In this document: positions 33,554 to 42,300 of the stretch, in pieces
How positions within the stretch are numbered: the first letter of the stretch is position 1
How the letters are laid out: every line of letters starts with the position of its first letter
From: a bacterium YEK0313
GTDB lineage: Bacteria; Pseudomonadota; Alphaproteobacteria; Rhizobiales; Phreatobacteraceae
Assembly (NCBI GenBank): GCA_000751295.2
Contig: CCMO02000001.1
Coordinates: 2,653,501-2,717,500, forward strand
Direction: 5' to 3'
DNA: 64,000 nucleotides
Made by a program: the position numbers and the translations under genes
The notes under the pieces: generated by a model
The model's database searches: none
Seen by the model: the letters and a program-made list of their open reading frames with translations, nothing else
Told to the model about the DNA's origin: nothing

Positions 33554-34750
33554 ATGTCGATGCGCATCCGGCTGCCGCCGCCGTCGAAGCGGCTTCTGCT
33601 GCTTGTCGTCGTGCTGGTCGGCCTCAACCTGAGGCCGTTCCTTGCCGGCATCGGTCCGCTCGCCGGCGAGATCACGGCCGCGACGGGCCTCGATTATCGC
33701 AGCATAGCCCTGTTCACCCTGGTGCCCATGCTGCTGATGGGGCTTTGCGCCTTTGCGGGTCCGTCGCTGCAGCGTCTCGCCGGGGTGCGGCCTGCGGTGG
33801 TCGGCGCGCTCGTTCTGCTCGGTTTCGGATCGGCGCTGCGGCTGCTGCCGCTCGGCGGCGCCGCGCTGATCGGCACCGCCGCCATGTGCGGCCTCGGCGT
33901 CGCCATCGTCCAGGCTGTCTTTCCGGGTGTGGTCAAGGAACATTTCCCCGGGCGGGTCGCCTTCGTGATGGGCCTCTATTCTGCCGCGCTGATGGGCGGC
34001 GGCGCACTCGGCGCGCAGGCCGCGCCGCTCGTCGCGGAGCTTTCGGCAAGCTGGCGGATCGGGCTCGGCTGGCTGGCAGTTCCCGCCGCGCTGGCTGCCG
34101 CCGCGGCGGCGCCGGCCCTGCTGCGCCGGCCCCGCACCTGGCTGCTGATGGCCTGTTTCGGCCTGGTCAATGGCGGCTATTCCACCGTCATCGCCTGGCT
34201 CGCGCCGTCCTATCAGGCGCTGGGCTGGAGCGCCGCGGCGAGCGGCGGCCTCATTGCCGCGATGGCGGCGAGCCAGGCGGTCTCGGCCCTGGCCATGCCG
34301 CTCCTTGCCGCGGGCTCGCGCGATCGCCGGCCGTGGATGTGGCTTGCCCTGGCGCTGCAGGTGGCGGCCTTTGCCGGGCTCGCATTCTGGCCGGCGGCCA
34401 TGCCGCTCGGCTGGGCGGTGCTCGCCGGCATCGGGCTCGGCGGCAGTTTCGCGCTCGCCATGGTGGTGGCGCTCGATCATCTCGACGATGCCGCCGGCGC
34501 CGGCGCGCTCTCCGCGCTGATGCAGGGCGGCGGCTTCCTGATCGCGGCGGTTCCGCCCTGGATCGTGGCGGTGCTGCACGACCTGACGGGCGGTTTCGCC
34601 GCCGGATGGCTTTTGCACCTCGGCTGCGCCGCGCTGGTCGGCGTGCTCGCCCTCCGTCTGTCGCCGCGCGGCTATGCGGCGGCAATGCGGATGTCCTCCG
34701 GCGGCGATCCGGACGGCGCCGTGGAAGCGCCGGTCAGGCCGCCGGCGTGA
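33554..34750 (+). CDS. CynX/NimT-family MFS transporter
   Basis: 398-residue inner-membrane transporter with about 12 hydrophobic helices. The start LLLVVVLVGLNLRPFLAGIGPLAGEI is the signature of the CynX/NimT cyanate/nitroimidazole family (LNLRP). Last gene of the ankyrin-deaminase-transporter run; it may move a nucleobase or related compound (inference from the deaminase next to it). Its last 17 bases overlap the 3' end of the convergent gene. Confidence 0.9.
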   Translation: MSMRIRLPPPSKRLLLLVVVLVGLNLRPFLAGIGPLAGEITAATGLDYRSIALFTLVPMLLMGLCAFAGPSLQRLAGVRPAVVGALVLLGFGSALRLLPLGGAALIGTAAMCGLGVAIVQAVFPGVVKEHFPGRVAFVMGLYSAALMGGGALGAQAAPLVAELSASWRIGLGWLAVPAALAAAAAAPALLRRPRTWLLMACFGLVNGGYSTVIAWLAPSYQALGWSAAASGGLIAAMAASQAVSALAMPLLAAGSRDRRPWMWLALALQVAAFAGLAFWPAAMPLGWAVLAGIGLGGSFALAMVVALDHLDDAAGAGALSALMQGGGFLIAAVPPWIVAVLHDLTGGFAAGWLLHLGCAALVGVLALRLSPRGYAAAMRMSSGGDPDGAVEAPVRPPA

Positions 34751-35297
34751 GGCGCTCGAAGAGATGCTCGTAGGTGACGACGAGACCGGCATCATCGACG
34801 ACGAGATCGGCTTCGAAGCCCTGCGACAGCCCGAGATCGACATAGCGCAGGTGTCGAGGCCCCTGGCGGTCGTAGCGCTGGCGCGAGCGGGCGACCGTCA
34901 GGGCAGGGCCGTCGATGAAGGCGATGTCAAGCGCGAGGCTCGCGCCCGCGGTTTCGGGGACGCGGCGGATCGGAAAGGTGTTGCAGAAGGGCGTGATCGA
35001 GAGGTCAGGTTCCTCGGCGCCGTCGAGGTCCGGGCGGTCGACGCCGTCGACGCGCCAGCCGCGGCCATGCCGTTCGAGCCGCAGCGCGCCGTGGCCGCCG
35101 TTGTTCCAGCGCTCGATCTCGACCTGGAGCGCCTGCCAGTCGGGGCTCAGCCGCCAGCGGTGATCGAGGCGGAAGCCGCCGGCATCGAGCGAAACCACCG
35201 AGGAGGTGGCGGTGATGCGGTCGGCTTCGATGGCGAGCGCCATGCGCTCGAGGCCGTGCACGTCGGTGCGTCGCCAGAACAGGACCGTCTGCGTCAT
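34734..35297 (-). CDS. Putative glycolipid-binding domain protein
   Basis: 187-residue protein of the PF06475-type family annotated as putative glycolipid-binding. Family-like features are VLFWRRTDVHGLERM at the start, the LSITPFCNTFPIRR segment and the C-terminal RQRYDRQGPRHLRYVDL. No signal peptide. Function is not well established in the family. The 3' end overlaps the transporter gene by 17 nt in convergent orientation. No operon partner. Confidence 0.8.
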   Translation of the reverse strand: MTQTVLFWRRTDVHGLERMALAIEADRITATSSVVSLDAGGFRLDHRWRLSPDWQALQVEIERWNNGGHGALRLERHGRGWRVDGVDRPDLDGAEEPDLSITPFCNTFPIRRVPETAGASLALDIAFIDGPALTVARSRQRYDRQGPRHLRYVDLGLSQGFEADLVVDDAGLVVTYEHLFERLTPAA

Positions 35298-35494
35298 CGG
35301 GGCCTCCTCGTCGCGCCTGCCGCATGGGCCTTGGCCGGATCGGCGCCAGCGAACCCCAAGGCCGGCCCCGGCGCAAGGCGCTTGCGGTGCGTGCAGGGCT
35401 CGTGGCCGCGCGGGGGCATTTTGCGAACTGCCGGCGCCGTGCCTAATGGCGCAGGTACCGAAATCGGGACGGAACGGGAAGGGAGCCGAAAGCC

Positions 35495-36706
35495 ATGGCC
35501 GAGACGCTGGTGATCCGCAATGTCAGGCCGGGCGGCGGCGCGCCCGCCGACATCCTGATCCGCGACGGGCGCATCGCCACGGTCGCGCCTCCGGGCCTTG
35601 GGGCTGAAGGTCTGGAGCGCGACGGCCAGGAAATCGACGGAAACCTCGCCCTGGCCCTGCCGGGCCTCGTCGAAGCCCATACCCATCTCGACAAGACCCT
35701 ATGGGGCATGGGCTGGCACCCCCATTCCGCCGGGCCGGGCATCGCCGACAAGATCGACAACGAGCGCCGCATCCGCCGCGAGATCGGCATCGAGCCCGAC
35801 CGGCAGTCGGCGCGCCTCACCGCCCAGATGCTCGTCATGGGCACCACGCATATCCGCAGCCATGTCGATATCGATACCGAGGTCGGACTTTCCGGCGTCG
35901 AAGGCGTCATGGCGATGCGCGAGCGGCTGAAGCCGGTCATCGACATCGAGATCGTCGCCTTCCCCCAGTCCGGTCTGATGATCCGCCCGGGCACGCTGGA
36001 GCTCGTCGACCGGGCGCTCGCGCTCGGTGCCGAGGTGGTCGGCGGCCTCGATCCCTGCGCCATCGACCGCGACCCCAAGGGCCATCTCGACGCCGTCTTC
36101 GGCCTTGCCGAAAAGCATGGCAGGCCGATCGACATCCATCTGCACGAGCGCGGAGAAATGGGCGCCTTTTCGCTCGACATGATCATCGAGCGCACCCGCG
36201 CGCTCGGCCTGCAGGGCCAAGTGACGGTCAGTCACGCCTTCTGCCTCGGCATGCCCGACGTCGATCATGCCCGCCGGCTGATCGCCGACCTCGCGCGCGA
36301 GCGGATCGCGCTCGCGACCACCGCGCCCGCGAGCGCGCCGGCGCCGGCGGTCAAGGCCTGCCTGGAGGCCGGCGTCGTGGTGTGCGGCGGCTCCGACGGC
36401 GTGCGCGACAGCTGGAACCCTTACGGCATCGGCGACATGCTGGAACGGGCCATGCTCGTCGGCCTGCGCAACGATTTCCGCCGTGACGAGGACATTGCGC
36501 TGGCGGTCGACGTCTGCACCCATGGCGGCGCCAAGGTCATGGGCCTTGCCGATTACGGCCTCGCGGCCGGCTGCGCTGCCGACCTCGTCCTCGTCGCCGG
36601 CGAGAGCCTTGCCGAGGCCGTCGCGGCGCGCCCGCGCGAGCGCACGGTGATCAAGCGCGGGCGGGTGGTGGTCCGCGACGGCCGCCTGGCCGTCCCCATC
36701 GCCTGA
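35495..36706 (+). CDS. Amidohydrolase, cytosine deaminase-like
   Basis: 403-residue metal-dependent hydrolase of the COG0402/CodA group, which deaminates nucleobases or related heterocycles. Metal and catalytic residues are visible: His62 and His64 in EAHTHLDKT, His215/His217 with Glu218 in IDIHLHERG, His247 in VSHAFCLG and Asp301 in GGSDGVRDSW. The C-terminal composite beta-sandwich closes with LVAGESLAEAV and RVVVRDGRL. GGGAG lies ahead of the ATG. Single gene. Together with the deaminase at 33070 it hints at nucleobase salvage, but the substrate is not certain. Confidence 0.9.
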   Translation: MAETLVIRNVRPGGGAPADILIRDGRIATVAPPGLGAEGLERDGQEIDGNLALALPGLVEAHTHLDKTLWGMGWHPHSAGPGIADKIDNERRIRREIGIEPDRQSARLTAQMLVMGTTHIRSHVDIDTEVGLSGVEGVMAMRERLKPVIDIEIVAFPQSGLMIRPGTLELVDRALALGAEVVGGLDPCAIDRDPKGHLDAVFGLAEKHGRPIDIHLHERGEMGAFSLDMIIERTRALGLQGQVTVSHAFCLGMPDVDHARRLIADLARERIALATTAPASAPAPAVKACLEAGVVVCGGSDGVRDSWNPYGIGDMLERAMLVGLRNDFRRDEDIALAVDVCTHGGAKVMGLADYGLAAGCAADLVLVAGESLAEAVAARPRERTVIKRGRVVVRDGRLAVPIA

Positions 36707-37034
36707 TCGGGCGGCGACATCGGGCAGGGGATGGTGGCGAAACCGTTCGCGCAAGGTCGCTTTCTGTACCTTGCCGGTCCGGCTGCGCCGCCGGCGTCCG
36801 GCATTGCGCCGCGCCGCGGCATTGGCACAATCTATGCTTTGAGCTTGCGGCCTCGGGCATCATACAGGGCGGCGTATGGAGGCATTCCTTGGATCAGGAC
36901 ATTGTCGAGCGCATCTACGAGGCTGCCTTCGTTCCGGACATGTGGCCACAGGTCCTGGCCGCTGCGAGCGGGATCTCGCACTCGGCGAGCGGATCGATCT
37001 TCGTCTTCAGTGACCGCGCCCCGGTACGAGGCAG

Positions 37035-37328
37035 GATCGGCTACCTGTGGAGTCCGAGGAGGTTGTTCATCGCCCGTGAGAGCCCGAAGGTGGTCGTTGC
37101 GACACGAAGCACCGCAGGGCACGAGGATGAACAACCCGCACAAGAATGCGCGAACGACGCCGCTTGGTCGAGCGGAGATGATCGGCTACCTGTGGAGTCC
37201 GAGGAGGTTGTTCATCGCCCGTGAGAGCCCGAAGGTGGTCGTTGCGACACGAAGCACCGCAGGGCACGAGGATGAACAACCCGCACAAGAATGCGCGAAC
37301 GACGCCGCTTGGTCGAGCGGAGATGATC
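37035..37328 (+). repeat. Tandem duplication of the IS left end (2 x 145 bp)
   Basis: Positions 37035-37179 are repeated base for base at 37180-37324. The unit contains 11 bp of the host gene (with the target-site copy GCTACC) and the first 134 bp of the insertion element, including the transposase start. The unit is bounded by GATC at 37035, 37180 and 37325, so the duplication used a 4-bp microhomology. Because it carries host sequence, it happened after insertion. 145 is not a multiple of three, so the outer transposase start is out of frame. Confidence 0.92.
37040..37045. repeat. Target-site duplication, left copy
   Basis: GCTACC immediately before the TGT end of the element; repeated directly after the ACA end at 38217-38222 and, because of the tandem duplication, again at 37185-37190. 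Six bases fits the usual IS481-family duplication size. Confidence 0.85.
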
Positions 37329-38204
37329 CGGCGGATCGTAGGAGACGGCCGGCCTGTCGGCGAAGTGGCGGCCGGCTTCGGGGTCAGCGAGCGAACCGCC
37401 CGCAAATGGCTGTCGCGATGGCGGAGCGATGGAGAAGCCGGGCTGCAGAACCGCTCGTCCCGGCCCCATGCGTCCCGATCGGCGACGAGCGCGTTCTGGC
37501 CCGGGCTGGCGGCCAAGCTGCGCCGCGAGTACCGGTTGACGGGTGAGGAGATTGCGTCCCGCCTCGGACTGGCGCGATCGACGGTTGCCGGCTGGCTGAC
37601 GCGGATGGGGCTCGGCCGGCTGTCCGCGCTTGATCCGAAGGAGCCGGTGCGGCGCTATCAACGCGAGCGTCCCGGCGAGCTGCTTCATCTCGACATCAAG
37701 CGGCTGGCCCGCTTTGAAGGCGTCGGCCACCGCATCACCGGCAACCGGCGTGGCGCCAGCCAGGGGCTTGGCTACGACTTCCTGCATGTCGCCATCGACG
37801 ATGCGACCCGGCTCGCCTATGTCGAGGTGCTGCCCGACGAGCGGCGGTGGTCGACCACCGGGTTCCTCGTGCGGGCGCTGCGCTGGTTCAAGGAGCGGGG
37901 CGTCAGCGTGCAAAGAGTGATGACCGACAACGGCTCGGGATACATCGCCAGGCTCTTCCGCAAAGCGTTGAGGATGCTCGCCATCCGGCACATCCGCACC
38001 CGACCCTACACCCCGAAGACGAACGGCAAGGCAGAGCGCTTCATTCAGACCATGCTCAGGGAATGGGCCTATGCCATCCCGTTCCCCTCTTCCGCCCGCC
38101 GGACCGCAGATCTCACGCGATGGCTGGCCTGGTACAACCAGCACCGGCCGCATGCTAGCCTCGCACGACGATCACCGGCTCAAGCTCTCGCCGGAACAAC
38201 CTGA
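37272..38204 (+). CDS. IS481-family transposase
   Basis: 310-residue DDE transposase. An N-terminal HTH (RTTPLGRAEMIRRIVG; VAAGFGVSERTARKWLSRW) is followed by a second HTH (LTGEEIASRLGLARSTVAGWL) and the rve integrase core with Asp141 (LLHLDIKRL), Asp219 (MTDNGSGY) and Glu255 (NGKAERFIQ), the exact D-35-E spacing. It ends with the IS481-like WYNQHRPHASLARRSPAQAL. The gene looks intact. I start at the ATG at 37272 inside repeat copy 2; the equivalent ATG in copy 1 leads into a wrong frame. Confidence 0.93.
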   Translation: MNNPHKNARTTPLGRAEMIRRIVGDGRPVGEVAAGFGVSERTARKWLSRWRSDGEAGLQNRSSRPHASRSATSAFWPGLAAKLRREYRLTGEEIASRLGLARSTVAGWLTRMGLGRLSALDPKEPVRRYQRERPGELLHLDIKRLARFEGVGHRITGNRRGASQGLGYDFLHVAIDDATRLAYVEVLPDERRWSTTGFLVRALRWFKERGVSVQRVMTDNGSGYIARLFRKALRMLAIRHIRTRPYTPKTNGKAERFIQTMLREWAYAIPFPSSARRTADLTRWLAWYNQHRPHASLARRSPAQALAGTT

Positions 38205-38216
38205 CCAGAACTCACA
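38194..38216 (-). repeat. Right terminal inverted repeat of the IS element
   Basis: Read on the minus strand it begins TGTGAGTTCTGG and ends GGTTGTTC. The left end begins TGTGGAGTCCGA and ends GGTTGTTC; 16 of 23 positions match, with the last nine identical. Confidence 0.85.
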
Positions 38217-38222
38217 GCTACC
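38217..38222. repeat. Target-site duplication, right copy
   Basis: GCTACC directly after the ACA terminus, matching 37040-37045. Deleting the element with one copy restores the LuxR-family reading frame. Confidence 0.85.
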
Positions 38223-39258
38223 CGCCGTCCATCGCTCCGGATTCGGTCGGCGATATCGAGCAGATGTTCGCCGGATTCCTCGCTGCCGACAGCTGGAAAC
38301 TGTCTCCGGGCATCCTGCGCATGTACGACATGCGGCCTGCGAGCTTCGTTCACGTCGAAGGTTTTATGACGCCGGACGAAATCGAGCGGGATCAGCCGCG
38401 TGTGGATTTGAAGGCAATCGGTATCGGCGCGCATCTTTGCGCCGCGATCCCGGTGCCGAGCGGCGAGCTCGTTACGATCGTCTTTCAGCGCTGGTTGCGG
38501 GATGGCCCGCACGACCGCCGGGCCGTGGACGGGCTCGACCGGCTCATGCCCCGTTTCGGCCGTGCGGGCCTGATGGCGGCCCGGCTGGGCCTGACGCGCG
38601 CCAACGCGACGGTCTCGGCGCTGCAATTGATCGGATTGCCCGCGGCGGTGCTGGACCGGCGCGGGCGGGTAGTCGCGTCGAACGCGCTGCTCGAGACTGT
38701 CGGCGGCCAGATCATGCCTGCTGCCTTCGGCGCCCTGGCTTTGCCCAATGCCGCGGCCAATGCGCTGCTCCAGCACTCGCTCGCCCAAGTCGGGCGGCCT
38801 GCGGCGCAGCGCATCGGGTCCATCCCGATCGCCGCCGCCGAGGGGTATCCGGCCATGGTCATCCACGTCCTGCCACTCCAGGGCGCGGCGCACGACCTTT
38901 TCGCCGGAGGCGACGTCGTGGTCGCGGTGACCACCGTCAGCGCGTCGTCCCTGGTGCCGGAGGCTTCCGTGCTGATGGGGCTGTTCGATCTGACCCCTGC
39001 CGAAGTCAAATTGGCGTCGGCGTTGACCCGCGGTCTGTCGCTCAAGGCGTCGGCCGACGCGGCTGGGGTCGCCGTCAGCACGGCGCGCGCCTATCTGGAG
39101 CGGATCTTCGCCAAGACCGGGGTTCACCAGCAGAGCCAGCTCGTGGCCCTGCTGAAGGGCGCGGCGTCGTTCAGGTGACGGCGAAGCCTCGGGACCTGCA
39201 GTCGGGCGCTCTTCGGCGCGGGCCCCGCGGCAGCGCGTGGCCCTGCCGATTGGGCGTT

Positions 39259-39282
39259 GACTACTGGCAAATGCCAGTAGTC
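39259..39282. promoter_or_regulatory. Perfect 10-bp inverted repeat before the autotransporter gene
   Basis: GACTACTGGC and GCCAGTAGTC flank AAAT. It lies 80 nt after the LuxR-family gene and about 60 nt before the autotransporter start. No T tract follows, so an operator for the autotransporter is as likely as a terminator for the regulator. TTGACT overlaps its left arm and could be a -35 element. Confidence 0.5.
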
Positions 39283-39345
39283 GGCGAGCCGCCCCAACGT
39301 CACGCTGGCGTTCGCCGGTGAATCGGATGGGGCAGTGGGGCATTG

Positions 39346-42300
39346 ATGACATTTTCATGCGGGAATCGGCCAGCCGTCTCGACGAAGGTCGGCACGGGGA
39401 GGGCGGGGCGTGGTTCATCGCATCGACCTGAAACCGGCCTGAAACGTCGGCTTCTCGGCTCCGCGGCATTGCCTGGCGCCGGGGCGAGGCGCTCGCTCGG
39501 TCCGGCCGGGATGCGCGCGGTCGCTGTTGCGGGCCTGTTGCTGACCATGAGCTTTGCCGTGCCGTCTGCGGCGCAGGCCGGCTGCAACCTGATTTTTTTC
39601 GCCGCCTACGAGTGCGGCGGCCAGGAAACCACCCAACAGGCGATCACCTTCAACACGCCGGCCACCACTTTCGTCACCACTCTGCCGGGGTTTCAGGTGG
39701 TGACCGGCGATCCCGTCGCCTTGTCCATGACCGGGCAGGGAGGAGCATCCTATGTCGACGGCAATGCCGCGCGCCTGTCGGGGCGTGACATCGGCCTGAA
39801 CCTTGCCGTCGCCGATGTGCCCGCGTCGCCCTATCAGGCGACGATCGTGATCAGCACTGCCGGCGCGATCAGCGGTGGCGTCGCCGGCATACAGACTGTC
39901 AACAACGGCACCGGCTCGACCCAGATCATGACGACCGGGCCGATCCAGGGTGGCACCTATGGCATCCGGGCGGAGAACAACCTCAACACATCGGGCGACC
40001 TGATCGTCAATGTCGCCGGCGTGACCGGCGGTACCGGCATCAGCCTTGTCAACCGAACCAATACGGGCGCGGTCAACCTGACCGCGACGGGACATGTCCT
40101 GGGGACGCTAGGCGATGGTATCGCCATCGCCGCACCGGGTGACCCGACCCGGGTATCAGTGACGGTTGCGACCGTCGAGGGCGCGCAGAACGGCATTGTC
40201 GCAACAGCCGGCTATGGCGGCCCGTCCAGCCATATCGGCGGTGGCTTCATTGCGATCACGGCGTCTGGATTGGTCAGGGGTGTTGCCGGCGACGGCATCA
40301 ACGCCGACAACAGCCAGGCGCTCGGCGGCGGCGGCGGCATGAGCATCGACGTGGCGGAGGTGTCCGGCGGCCGACACGGTATCGTCGCGCGCACCAACGG
40401 CACCGTCATCACGCCATTCCTTGACGCGCAAATGATCATCACGGCGCGTGGGCCCGTCACCGGCCATGGCGGCGACGGCATCTTCGCCGAGCATCTGTGG
40501 GACGCCGCCGTTTCGATCGACGCCCAGGCCCCGGTCAGCGGCCTCGGTGGCGCCGGCATTCGTGTGCTCGCGCCGACCAACGCCCATGGCGTGACCGTTC
40601 GCGCGACAAGCGTGACCGGTGCCGCCGAAGGCGTCGTGGTCGAGAATGGCGGGAGCGGCGCAACCCTCATCACCACCACGGGCCTTGTGCAAGGCGGCAC
40701 CTACGGCGTCCGGGCGGAGAGCAGCAACAACACCGCGGGCGATCTGACGGTCAATGTCGCCAGCGTGACCGGCGGGACCGGCATCAGCCTTTACAACAGA
40801 ACCAATTCGAGCGCCGTCAGCCTCACCGCGACGGGCCATGTCCTCGGAACGTCGGGCGACGGTATCGCCATCGCCGCACCGGGCGACCCGACCCGGGTAT
40901 CAGTGACGGTTGCGACCGTCGAGGGCGCGCAGAATGGCATTGTCGCAACAGCCGGCTATGGCGGCCCGTCCAGCCATATCGGCGGTGGCTTCATTGCGAT
41001 CACGGCGTCTGGATTGGTCAGGGGTGTTGCCGGTGACGGCATCAACGCCGACAACAGCCAGGCGCTCGGCGGCGGCGGCGGCATGAGCATCGACGTGGCG
41101 GAGGTGTCCGGCGGCCGACACGGTATCGTCGCGCGCACCAACGGCACCGTCATCACGCCGTTCCTTGACGCGCAAATGATCATCACGGCGCGTGGGCCCG
41201 TCACCGGCCATGGCGGCGACGGCATCTTCGCCGAGCATCTGTGGGACGCCGCCGTTTCGATCGACGCCCAGGCCCCGGTCAGCGGCCTCGGTGGCGCCGG
41301 CATTCGTGTGCTCGCGCCGACCAACGCCCATGGCGTGAGCGTCAAGGCGACAAGCGTGACCGGTGCCGCCGAAGGCGTCGTGGTCGAGAATGGCGGGAGC
41401 GGCGCAACCCTCATCACCACCACGGGCCTTGTGCAAGGTGGCACCTGCGGCGTCCGGGCGGAGAGCAGCAACAACACCGCGGGCGATCTGACGGTCAATG
41501 TCGCCAGCGTGACCGGCGGGACCGGCATCAGCCTCTACAACAGAACCAGTTCGAGCGCCGTCAACCTCACCGCGACGGGCCATGTCCTCGGAACGTCGGG
41601 CGACGGTATCGCCATCGCCGCACCGGGCGACTCCAGGCGGGTATCGGTGACGGTTGCGACGGTCGAGGGCGCGCAGAACGGCATTGTCGCGACCGCCGGC
41701 TATGGCGGCCCGTCCAGCCATATCGGCGGTGGCTTCATCGGGATCACAGCCTCGGGCCTGGTCAGGGGCCTCGCCGGTGACGGCATCAATGCCGACAACA
41801 GCCAGGCGCTCGGCGCCGGCGGCGGCATGACCATCGACGTGGCGGAGGTGTCCGGCGGCCGGCACGGCATCGTCGCGCGCAGCAACGGGACGGTCATCAG
41901 CGGGCTGCTCGATTCTCGCATCGCCATCACCGCGCGCGGGCCCGTCACCGGGCATGGCGGCGACGGCATCTTCGCCGAGCATCTGTGGGATGCCGCCGTT
42001 TCGATCGACGCACAGGGCGCCGTCAGCGGCCTCGGCGGCGCGGGCATTCGCGTGCTCGCGCCGACCAACGCCCATGGCGTGACCGTTCGCGCGGCGAGCG
42101 TGACCGGCGCCACCGAAGGCGTGGTGGTCGAGAACGGCGGTTCGGGCGCGACAGAGATCATTACCTCCGGCCGCGTCAGCGGTGCCGCCGCCGGCGTTCG
42201 GGCGAGCCAGACCGGTACCGGCGATACGACGGTGACGGCCGCCGGACCGGTTGTGGGCACGGCCGGCGGCAGTTCCGGCGTCTGGGTCGACCATGCGGCG

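Larger units (their letters stand above)
37046..38216 (+). mobile_element. IS481-family insertion element
   Basis: Ends in TGT...ACA with imperfect terminal inverted repeats of 23 bp (left 37046-37068, repeated at 37191-37213; right 38194-38216; 16 of 23 positions match). A direct 6-bp target duplication GCTACC flanks it. Without the 145-bp internal duplication the element is 1026 bp, normal for IS481. It carries one transposase gene and lies in the same direction as the interrupted LuxR-family gene. Confidence 0.9.
36889..39178 (+). pseudogene. LuxR-family regulator split by an IS481-type element
   Basis: The 5' part (TTG start with GGAGG six bases upstream) encodes MDQDIVERIYEAAFVPDMWP and continues to the codon at 37045. 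The 3' part resumes at 38223 and runs to 39178, ending in a LuxR HTH (FDLTPAEVKLASALTRG, VAVSTARAYLERIFAKTGVHQQSQLVALL). Removing the element plus one 6-bp target duplication joins the parts in frame, giving 370 residues with no other lesion. The 3' fragment has its own ATG at 38264 and could make a truncated protein that keeps the HTH but lacks the first 66 residues. The intact gene would be an orphan LuxR regulator upstream of the autotransporter; no ligand domain was identified with confidence. Confidence 0.88.

Noticed and set aside
37221..37271. Earlier start of the transposase frame
   Set aside because: These codons come from the terminal region of the element and are not conserved-looking; the ATG at 37272 gives the normal IS481 transposase start.
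39937..42165. Possible CRISPR-like or satellite repeat
   Set aside because: The period is 744 bp, in frame and coding, with no short repeat/spacer pattern.
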